In this document: piece by piece, positions 49,001 to 61,000 of the stretch
How the letters are laid out: the number at the start of each line of letters is the position of its first letter
How positions within the stretch are numbered: position 1 is the stretch's first letter
From: Volvox africanus
Taxonomy: Eukaryota; Chlorophyta; Chlorophyceae; Chlamydomonadales; Volvocaceae
Reading direction: 5' to 3'
Length of the DNA: 64,000 nucleotides
NCBI GenBank assembly: GCA_030268105.1
Contig: BSDZ01000017.1
Coordinates: forward strand, 1,778,001 to 1,842,000
The notes under the pieces: model-generated
Seen by the model: the letters and a program-made list of their open reading frames with translations, nothing else
Told to the model about the DNA's origin: nothing
Database searches by the model: none
Translations under genes and position numbers: made by a program

Positions 49001-52000
49001 GTAATGCCTAAAATAAAGTAGTGCATTGAATGAAAGGAGGCAAAGCAGTCCAACAGACATCCTGTGCCGCGTGGTTCTGCCCCGCCAAAAGGCCTCATAC
49101 CTTCTCCGGGTTTAAGTGTCCGTAATTGGATGTCCTGTTCGCCTGGTAGCTGCATGTCACCGGCACTTTGCACGACTTGGCGTGCTAATAAGACGGATGG
49201 AAAATGCAGCCTAAACCCCAGGCGACAGCTCGTGTCATTCTGTACAAAGAGGGCTGAATGGATTTTCAGGATCTTTGTTCGCCCAACCAGCGCAACATCC
49301 ACAATGACAGGCGCACGGCGCTCATCAGTTGGCGAATGAAGGTCGTAACAGTACTTTCCCACCACGTCGACGGAAACATCTGCGAAACACGGTCAACAAC
49401 AATACACCTCATATCGTGTGAAGTCATAATCTTTAACAAGGCAAGCTAGCTGAAGCATGTATACACGCACTCTGGAACAATCGTGCTAATATATCCACAA
49501 CATGAATGCCTAACGTTGCAAGGCCCTAAGGAGCCTCTAATATTCCAGCTGCACCTAACCCCAAACATGTATAGATGCATACCTGTAATTGGCATCCAGC
49601 TCCCCTCGAAATTGAGGACAATCACCTGCGCCTGCAAGCGTGTAACAACAACACCGCCTGGACCAACAATTTTGACCTGCTTTGCTGTAGGTGTGACCTG
49701 TAGCTCCTCACTGCACCCTGAAGGTAAAACCCTTTTTGTAGACGCCGGTTGCACGTCATCTTCGCTTTTTGGTGCCCAGTACGACATCATCAATCCGGTC
49801 AGGTTCTGGATAAGGTACCTGCACGCCGAGGACACATCTCGTAACTAAGGCCTACTTCATTAGTCCAATGAGCTCGCACATGCAGGTCAAGGAAGATGGA
49901 TGGAAACGAGTTCTGCTCGTAAGCCGTTCAGGATTATCAACAGCCTAAGTCGTACCGTTGGGGCACACGCGTCATAATAGATCCAGAAAGCGCCATCTGC
50001 TCCTCAACAGAAGGTGGATCCTCGGCCACAGGGGCAGCAGTGCCTCCCCGCGAAAGACCCATAGGAGCGATGGTCACTTGCTGTCGGTCGGAAATGCGTC
50101 GGACAAACGATAGCGTATCTCCAAGAGTCAACAAGCATGATGGATGGAATGTGAGCTTCATAAGCTCACTTGATGATACGAAGATATACCTGTAGCCCGA
50201 GGAAAGAGGGAAACCTTAAGTATTGAAGAGCAGTAAATTCCTGCGAGAACTTGCACTTCAGGCAACGTTTTCTTCTTTAAAAACGATTATCGACACCATA
50301 GTATTAGAATACGTTTATGCCGGCAGCAACATAAGCGTCCATTAATAATGTGGGAAGGCTTGGTGCCGAAAAATGAACATGCAGATGCTCATCAGAACTT
50401 CTTACTCTTCCCGTGCCTAAGAACAATAGATTCTCAATCAGGAGGATCCCTCCGAAGTCCCCTGGATAAGCCACGACGATTACTTATTGCTTACTATCTT
50501 ACATTTACTATTTACCATTACAATGAAACCCTCCTTACTTGGTACGGCTGGATTTGAACACAGGATTGATGGAGTCGCTCAGGTGCAGCTCGGCTGGCCA
50601 TGGCTCAAGCAGATGCTCCCAACGGCCGGTTGAGTTGTTCAAGAATTGGGATGCAAGGCGTAGTGATATACAACCTGACTGCTCCGGCATGTGGTCATAG
50701 TACCTGCTTTGCAGTAAGAAGTAATAATGAATGTGAACTGTGTATGCTGCAAGCAATTCAATTCAACCAATTCAACAGAAGTCTGTGTGCACACCGGATA
50801 AAAGCTGCGCTAATCTCACCCTTTGCATAGAAGGACAGCTTTCATGTTCATTCTTTAGTTAGTCATTACATGCTTCCTCCTTATGTAGATGCTATTATGT
50901 ACCAGGTTGCCGGCAAGCAGTCAACCCCATGGTGAATACACGAGACACGAGGTTGCTGGTACGCCATGGCAGAGTTTTCCTAAAGATGATGATGATATCG
51001 GAGCCTTTCCATCCATTCGCAATCGCATTCCACACCCGGATGTCAATGCATGGCGCATAATAACAAGCCAGGAAGGGCTTAATAACTAGAAGCAAGCTCC
51101 GCTATAAGAAAATAATGATGCATGGGGAGATGCTGGTAGTAAGATCAAGTCTGCATCACCGAAGTACTAGTGTAGGAACTCACCGTCTTGCCGTGCTGTA
51201 TACGATGGCGATTTGCTCCATAGCCATTGTCAATACATCAGGAGCACCGTACGACTTAGGCTTGTCATCGCATAGCACGAAGCCCAGCGACTTCACTTTG
51301 GCATCAACCGAAATACAGCTGGGCCGGAATTTCCAAGTTGCTGCATACGCATCAGTGGAGTAATTGTTAGGAATGTCACAAGTCGGGACACAAACATCCT
51401 AGTTGGAGATCGGAATCCTAGTCGTTAACTGGGTGCACAGGCTAGTGGCTTCCTCTCTCTAAACATACACTCACTCAAACTTGACACATTTTCCGACCAA
51501 CAGGTGCAAAGAGAGATTTTCCTTCATTCCAATGTAATGGAGTTCCTTACTAAGGCCATCCGCCAATCAGCATCCTTCACAATTGCAGGTTTGCATAGCT
51601 ATATGACAGAGACCTGGCTTGCAGAAAAAGATATCTTTACACTCGGGGATTCTGGGCATACGTATCTGGGGAAAATTTACCTCTCATCTCCGCGGCCGCC
51701 TCCGATGCACTTGTACGGATATACGGTTGGGCCAATTCGTTCATAGTTGGCGCATGTGAGAAAAGGCCATTGTTCTGTTTCATAAGGCCCATGGCGATGC
51801 CAATGTCATCAAGCAACGCATGCCAAACAGGAATGTTTGAGAAAGAGGCCCGAACTACAGCGGTATCAAGCGCAAACACAATCTTGCTCTCGGATATCTG
51901 ACGAGAAAGCAGCTTCTCGACTGCAACGAGTGCTGCTGAACTAGTAGGCAGGGGGAGCTTGTGGAGCTCGAGCAGTCCGGCGGCGCGAAATGTAGCTTGC

Positions 52001-55000
52001 TGAACGAGAAGATCCTGCAGAAGTCAGGAGTCGGTAGCCATACGTTAGGGTCTTGCCCAGCCGCTTCCAAATTGTGATATCTACAGCTCTGCAGCCCCAT
52101 TACAGTAGCCCCAAAATATATAGTATAATAAATTCCAATATAATAATAATGTGTGGGATAGGGGGGTACATCACCCGTGGCCACTAACCTGGCAGTCCCT
52201 ATCTTCCCCGGTATTTCGGGGCACCCTCATCCGGTCTCCCATGCCGACTTCTCCGAAATCAGTGCCTTTATAATAATATATAGGAGCCTAAGTGTCTTCG
52301 CTCATTGGGACATGACATATGCATTGCTCTTCTCTGTCTGAAGTAAAGATGCACTGTATCCACACGGTGGGCATACGCCGGGACCTTCAATTCGCTATGC
52401 AGGCAATCGCCACAATCATGGATCTTTATTGGCTTATCCTAGCGACCAATCCCGTAAACAACCAACGAGGTATCACTATCATGCTGGCCAGTGCTACAAA
52501 ATGAGGCAATCCAATTCTTGTTGGAATCAGGCAGCACACAATGAGCAACCCTACCAGAGCTGACGTTGCTCCTGCGCTGTGTGCTGCACGAGACCGTACT
52601 GAGGCCAGGTCATCACCATTCACGCCCAAACTTGGCATGCCAACGCCTTCAGGTTCATTTTGAAGGTTACCGCCGGCGAAGGAGCTTTTGTCGGTCAGCT
52701 GAGGCTCTGCCTCGATCTCTCTAATTTGCTGCTGCGAACACCTTTTTGTCGCCTGCTTCGAGCGCATGACACTCCTTAACTGAAACATCAGCTTCCGTGC
52801 TGCACTGCTCACAAGAAGAGTGCGTAGGAAGGCATAAAGATATAATCACTCGAAAAATAGATAGATAGGGGTTAAGCGGGTTGGGATGGATGCTTGTGCT
52901 TTAGGAGATGCATCATTTACAGTATATGTGAGAGCAGCTGCAGCACTGACGATTGAAAGAAAGCACGCGATGATCCTTATGCTCAAAAGGTACGAATGTA
53001 CCCATCCATGGACAAGGGCCATTTCCAAGTTAAACATGCCTTGGAGTTGTAACCTGGGGTATCTATGGCTAATACCTGGGATGATCAGGAAACAGGATAT
53101 CTTCCGATCAGGCCTCAACAGTTTGGCAAATAATAACACAGAGATACAACACTTGGTCATCACAGCAGCAGACTTACGCGATATACTTCTGCAAAACTTG
53201 TGACTCTCCCACCATTGGCATTTTGCATTGATGCTCCAGAGCCATGCTTCGAATGGGCAGGAGCCAATTCGTAACCTGCACATTGCTGTGCCGCACGAAT
53301 CCCGCGCTATTGCACAAATCAATCTTTAGGATACTGTCGCCATCACCACCTGCGGCACATTTTGCTCGCTTGCTTTCCAAGATTTACTTCAGACAGCCAT
53401 ATGCGCCGATTTAACATTTATATAAGAATTCAAGGCACACACCGGCAAAGGTGTGCACTGGCATATATAGTTACACACTGGCAAACGCAAGGTACAACAA
53501 CTGCTGCGCGGTCCGAATAGTTTCTGGATTCTGTATGCTGGATCCTGACATATAGACACCCAGAATGGGTCCCACGTGTATCACTTGTGTGCCCAGGTGT
53601 CATACGCATGCCCTGTTGACCATATAACCATGGGTGAAGCAAAACAAGGTATTCATATACACACACGTATACACACATACATACACACACATATATATAT
53701 ATAGAACTGATTAAGTTTATCTGGGGCGGTGCCTTTCCATAAAGTTCTACTTATGCCAAGTTCATAAATATTTGCTAGTTCTTCTCTGCTTTTCATATAT
53801 CACCTAGAAGTTTAAGTTTATTATATATATATATATGTATATATATACATATATCACTTAGCGGTTCAGTGCCCACACCTGAAAAGTGGCCAAGTCGAAA
53901 GGCAGCCATCGTAATGGCCACTCCCATCTGCTCCAATCGCTTTGGTTGCTCCTCGCATATGGCAACTCCAGGCATCTGCCGCATAGTCAAGGTGGCGAAG
54001 TTGGATGATACTGCAGGATCCCCAAGAGGTGATACTGTAGCTTTGTTGCGGACCCCAAGCCGGCCCGTGCTAGGTAAAGGCTCTGGAGGCTGCACCATGA
54101 ATGGCTGCTCGTCCTGACACAGCGGTCGCAGTCTCTCACCGCTACCAGAAGTGGTATTGTGTGATGGACATCGTGCGGTGTCATCATCCACTGTACTTGC
54201 AAAAAGCTTCTGGAGCTTCTCTGGTGTCAAGTGAATATTCTCCCCTGCTGCCTCTGCGGCAGCTGCGCGCCAGCCATAAGTTAAGCGCCGCAAGTGTGGC
54301 GCCAGAAGTGGCAAATAAACTTGGCTGTTCCGTAGCAGCAAATTAAAATAAAACCAAGGAGTGGCAGAAAGACGTAGGAGGGCCTCCGGACCAGATAAAG
54401 GGTGTCCCCACATGGGCATGAAGATTGCGATGATAGATGACACTAAAGACGTTTCAGTCAGGTAGGGCCACTGCACCAGCGTATGACACATCTCAATTTC
54501 ATTTGCGATTGTCCCGTCCTGCAACATGGCGAAAGAGACCCGAACGCAATTATGCTGACTATCATGTGGGCAATCTCCACTGCCGGATGCCTCCCCTGAT
54601 GTCGTGCTTCCCGCTGTCAAATGCGCGGATTCATCAGTAGGCAGGTCGAGGTTGCTTCGCAGGAGTGTGACCACGGCAGGCCTCCCTGGAAAGATATGGC
54701 GCAGCTGATCGTCAACAACAGGCTGCACATTCTGTCCATCGGGTGTATCGGTGCTTTCACCATCCAGAGGCCATACGCCGGCGTTCTGATCAGGGATAGT
54801 TTAGTACAAGCATACAAATGTTAGTGTCTCGTTGCCTACAGGGACTATCTACATTTGAGGAACAAAAAGCCGCGAATTCGTCCTATACAGAGGTATTAAA
54901 AGGAAAAACAGTCTCGGGGCTTTGCAACGGAAGTAGCTAATAGGGATGGTTGATTAGGCCGCCAAGGACCAGCAAATAAAATGTAATTGGATTGTAAGTC

Positions 55001-58000
55001 TCCTTAGAAAAGCCACACATTTTTATGCAACGGGGATGGACCATAAATACTACACATCTACCTCTTCGTCGTAATAGACCGATCCTGTCGCATTCGATTT
55101 GCTTATGGCTCCTCCCGAATGGCGCCGTGATGAATCAGACCGCATGTGAACAATTGCAGGGTTAACATCAAGTGTTTCGCCCTGATGATCCTCGGGAGGA
55201 TTCCTCGTGCTATCATGTTCATTGATTCGTACATCGGCGATCTGCAAAGGAAAAAGGACTTTGCTTTTATGTAGTGACACATTCTGTTCCATTATGTTCC
55301 ATTACAAACTCAATTAAGGCCTTATTTCGTATTTGGTACTGATTAGTGCGTGCACGGGCAAGATCAAAAGACACCAGACGGTGATGAAGAAGAAAGGAGA
55401 TGAGTTCGAAATACATGGAAAAAATCTCAATCATTTCGACCTAGCTAACCCACTCCCCATGCCTTGTATTATATATAGCTATTTAGTTTACTAAGATAAC
55501 TATATAATCAAGGAGTACCTATTTATGAAGTCCAAACTCACATGAAGTTGCTGACTGTACAATGCAAAAAACAGATCATGAGTCTTCTGCATCATTATTA
55601 AACCAAGGCTGCACTTAGTGAAGCAGGCCTCAAGGCACGGCTCTACGTCCAATGAAGGTGCCTTCCCAGGCTTCCACCAGGCGGGGTCACTCTCCAGTAC
55701 AGCCTACAGACAAAGATCCCATGACAAGCCCAAAAGTGAACTGATGGAATCCAGCAAGATTAACAATAACAGCAAGATCGACAGTAATGCAGCATTGTTA
55801 GCACCTTCACATATATACGCAAAACCAATGCTGCAGTTGCACGTATCTGGTTCTACATCACCTACCCGAAATTGTTCCATCCATTCAACCGTCAGATGGA
55901 AGTACGGCAACTGACCCAGTGGCGGGACAAAAGCTGCGTTTGGAGAAAATGTCGTACGACGCTGCGCCATTTTGTTAGCTATCGTTGCCCCCACATTAAA
56001 ACAGCTGTTCGCTTCAGTGATATTGTCTGACAGTAGTTCCGAAAATTGCAGCGAAAGGCGGCAATTAACAGGTATGATACACTCCTAAAATGTTGGATTA
56101 CATACTCCACATGGCATGGCAAGGCGCCTGATGTCGAACTCTTCCAAGCTTGCGAATGATAGCCCGAAATCGTTGCATAATCGGAGTAAGGTCTCATGCA
56201 ATAGTACTTCATACTAATTTAACAAGTATACCAATAGAGATTTGGATTAATGTTAGCTGTATGTTTGACAATGATTACTCACCGGTGAGCACCTTCATTA
56301 GACGCTCATAGTGCTGTGGACCCAACCTCGCTACCATTGGTCCCAATGCGCTGAAATGTACCTGGACGGCGCCATGCTGCATATGGTTGAAGACAGCACC
56401 CTTGAGATTCACAGGGTCGATCAACTGGTGGACTGACTGAAGCGCCGTGTCGGCCAGTAGATTTAGAACCGACTCCACTACAGGATCACAATCGACAAGT
56501 TTACGCCGTGGCCTGGACTTCTCATCATACGCAGTATACCGTAAATCAGCAGGCGGCAGTACGGTACCCTGAACTCCAATCTTGGCCTCTGTCGTCTCAC
56601 ACATATACTGTTTGTGTTCATATGCACAGTCATACGGCACGATTTTTCCGCAAGATATGATAAATCCATTTACGGATATCAACACCAGCGGTTGAAACTC
56701 ATGATTGACATCCGTTAGGTTTGGTGTGGAGGCACTCTGAGAACGATGGCCGGCAGTGGAACTCGAATCAATTTCCACTTTGCCTGGGAATGAAGGAAAG
56801 ACAAAAAATTCTATATGGAAAAAAAATCACAGATATTAGAATTGCACTGAACAGGGCCTAATATTAGCAAGAGGAAATGATTCACTGAATATTAGTGCGA
56901 CACTCATCTCTGACACTTTGCTTTCTTCTAAATACCCACATGCTGGTTGAGAAAATGGGATGGAGGTCGTTCCCTGGAGCTGCCGTTTTGCGCTTGCTCC
57001 AGCCTCAGGCGCAGGTGGCTTGCTGGCACCTTGCGGACCCGTTGCTGCATGCAATGTGGTCGTTGTATGATGGTGAGGGGCTACACTTGTGCCTTCCATT
57101 GCAGGTCGACTCTCAGCATCATCAATGCTCAGGTAGCCAGGGTTGAGTTCGCGGGTCTGGTACGTGGTAGCAGCCTCATCAATCAGCACAACACCCAGCT
57201 CGCCACGCTGCTTATTACGTTTGTGGCCAGCTTCATGCAAAATCTGCAACGCATCAAGTGCCAGATAGAGGGGCATTCAGAAAACTCATATTAAGGTTAC
57301 TGTCCAATTGCAGGTTTATTGAAGGAAAAGCCCAATAACATGCCCCACCCGTACTGTTGTTTTAGATTTCCCAAGGTTTATCCCGGGTTTATCGCCTTGA
57401 TTTTAGAACCCACTTTCACGAATGGTTCACAGATTGCAGCGAGGGCCTGCTTACCGTAGCTTAGAAACATTAGCAACCATAAGCGAACACTCAGATGAGC
57501 TGACCCAGCCTGCAATGCCCACCCCGGATCTCAGGTAGAACAAGTATACTCTACTGCTTGTATACATTTTAAAATGTCATTATGTTAGAATGAAGGCCAG
57601 GAAGGTAATTTTTCCTAAGGATGCAGTGTACAATTTTGCATTTCAACATACATATCGTCATATTTAGCCACTTGCTAAGGAGATATTTCGGAGGCCCTAC
57701 CCTAACCGAGGGTGATGGGAACCGACCAACTGAGCAGTCAGTTTAGTAAGAAGAGCTGACTGTTAATACGTGCAACGAACATGCCCAAGAGGCATTTATT
57801 CCCGTTCCTCTACCCTACCTATTCTCTCGACTGTTGTGTCTGTTACACCAACGTTATCGGCCAGATCGGGAGATCCACTCCTATATCACCCTAATATGCC
57901 CATGCTACTGGACCAAATACCTACCTCCTTTAATGGATCAATCAAGGTTGCTTTAGCAGCTTGAAGGCGCTTTTGCAATCGGTTACTTGGACTGGAGGTA

Positions 58001-61000
58001 TTTGCTGCAGCAGGAGTTTGGTGATGCCTTGCCATTGCATCACCTGATTATCATGCAGGATAGGGGGAAACCCGGGAGTGGAGCGCAACGATCAACCCGG
58101 GACGCAGCATGAATCGACACCGACTCGATTGTTGGCCTGAGCAGTTAATTAAAGGGAATTACCTCTTTCCCAGAGCATTAAGCAGTCGGCAAAAGCATGT
58201 CAACACGTCTGATCTTACATCGCGCAACAAGGCAAAGAGCGCGAGACCGTGGTGCAATTGGAACCCAACCTCATCCATCTCACTCACTTTCGCCTTGCTG
58301 GTCGCCACTTCCACGGGGCTGCACTGTGTCGTCGGGCTTAAGTTGCTGGTTGATTTGTGGGAAGTGCTTATCCCCCAGTCGAAGGCTGGAAACGATGAGT
58401 TCATAGACTTCGTCAGGTGATGTCATCCACGCGGGAAAGCCATCTAGATGTTCGAAGTTCACCAGCTTAGTATCACGCAATCCAAAGATATCGCCGGGAA
58501 TGCAGAGAGCCACAGACGTCGTCTCCAAAGATAATGCCTCGTTGTGAACGGCGCGGCGAATGGGGCCATGGCTAGCGGCTGCACCGCCTGGCAACACAAC
58601 CTTCAAGTTTATGGCCTGAAAGCGTTCATTCAGACATGGCATAAAGATGCACGACCCTGCATACTATTGCACAACATAGCTGGGACGTACGTGACTTTAC
58701 CTCGATAAGTATTATTGGTGGCGCGGCCCGGGAGGAGGACGTTGCGGAAAGCGAACTTGCAGCAGTCTGTTCAGACAGTGGTTGCACAGTGGACGAAGCC
58801 ACAGCAGCATTTACAGCAGCTCCTTCATGAACAGCAGAGCGATATGCTGCCGTCATTATTCCAACGGCATAAAGCAGGTTATTGCTATACCGACGAAGCC
58901 AAGTAATGTTCAAGTCGAGCACACGGACTTTAAAAACTCCGGGTGCATCGCGTTCCGATGGCAGGCAGCATTCAACCTTGACCTGGGGGGGACTCCTCCT
59001 CGTCCGGAAAGCAGGGTCTCCAAGCTGTTCTACTTTCCTAATAAGCACATTGCGGTGCTCGACGCAGCCCTGTAAATCCAACACAATTATATCCTGTATC
59101 CCCGCCTTGACATGTAAGCCTGCTGAACCGGACGACTGGGAATCCGGTAGCAGCTCAACAGAAAGCTCATTAAGCTGTAATAAGGTGAGCTCTGTCAGCC
59201 CCGGTTCCCTTTTCTCTTTGTCAACAGGGTCCAAGGATTTCCGCTCGCGACCGTGCTGTGACATATCAGACTCAGGGATGCTGGATAATGGTCGGCGGGA
59301 CAGCAGACGACGCGGTGGTTCCTCTACGACGACCTGGCGTGGCACAAGACAAACGTGCATGGCCCGTGCGCATGTTTTAAGATTGATGTAAGGCAGTATC
59401 AATATAAAATACCGAAGCTTTTTAAAAACACGCGCCGTTCATAATTTAGATACGGGGTCCTCTACTTCCCGAAATGTGCAGGGGTTTGAATTTAACGAGA
59501 TAACGCGTACCAAGTAACAAAAGTAAGCGCTGTATGGAAGCCTTTCTGCAGCCTGACCTAAATTATAATCGAATCATTACCTTGATTCGCAGGATTGCCA
59601 CATTAAGGGTCACTTCGTATCCGCTCAGCGCTGGTGACGACGAAGCGTTGATCCGGGATGTCGAACCTGTATCCATAGACTGTCTCCCAGTACGAACTGA
59701 GCTCCTTACAGCCTACGGATAAATTCCAGCATAGAACGCAAAATGGCACTCAGGACAGTGCAGCACTGAGCTTCAGCATAACATAATCGTACATACATGC
59801 CATTGCATGGGGTAGCAGTCGCCTTTGGAACATCCAGTGCCTTAACCTGTACGGCATACATCATCAAAGGTACAATATGCAGGGCACACATTTCCAGCAT
59901 GCCCCAGGAGTCACCCTGTAATACCCCGATTGTTACTCTAGGAATTAATATATTGCGACGTATACATCCCGCAGTATATTACCTCCTCTGTCTGCACAAG
60001 CATGCGAAGTATGGCTCCCACGGAGTGCACGCCGACAGAAGATATGACTTGTTGACATTCGGCACTTATGGTTGTGGAATCGCGGCTCGCAATCCCTTGC
60101 GTCATTACAATCGCGAGAACTGGAGTAGGGAGTGGCATGTTGTACACGAACGCTAAATGCTTCTGCCGTGTCAATCCAACGCGAAGATACCGAAATGCCT
60201 GCACGAAGCTGAGTTTAGTTCCCGAGGCGGCCATTAATGGCTGGGTATCAAGCATGCTATCCTGAGCTGCGGCTGTGCTCTGCTCCTGGGCTGTCGTGAA
60301 AGCACTATGCAGCGAACTCGCTGCCTCAGGGCCCTCAGATTCAGTAATATCTCCTGACTGGATTTTTCTACTATGCCCCAAACGCACAGATTCGCTATTT
60401 ATAACTGGAACAGGTGGACCTTTAGAAAGCGGGCATGGAACATCAGCCGGTGAATCCAAAACGTCTGCAGGTTGGGATGAACCGCTGCCTGTTTCCCTGG
60501 CAGGTAACATACTGGACGTTGGCGTACAAGTCTCCTCCAAAATGCGGCCTCTGCTGGATCGCGCATAAGCACCACCATCCTCGCGAAGTGCAAGCGGACT
60601 GCTATCAGTTGCAGATCCACGCCCAGATAGCATGGTCACACTGTGCCGGAGCGTCGCAACATGACGAAAGCTTTGGCTATGGACAGCTCCCAGCATCTGA
60701 GCCAGGGTTACCGACGTGCGGTTTGTTGTTGTATCATAACTAGCTCGACTAGGGCCAGGGCTGAAAAGAGATGCTATGCTGCCAAGTGCACTGACTTTGC
60801 GAAAATGCCTTGAGCTACGCTGCACAGGAGGCTCAGACTGGCTGATGGAGTGAGCAATAAAGTCAACGGCGCTGCTGCGGTGTGGACTAACCATAACGGG
60901 CTCCAACGGAGCCACCAATACAGCGGGACTTCCTGAGTGTGGCGAAGCGTACTTAATACTTTCCTGAAATAAGAGTCGATAGCTTTCTAGGGGCTGTGGT

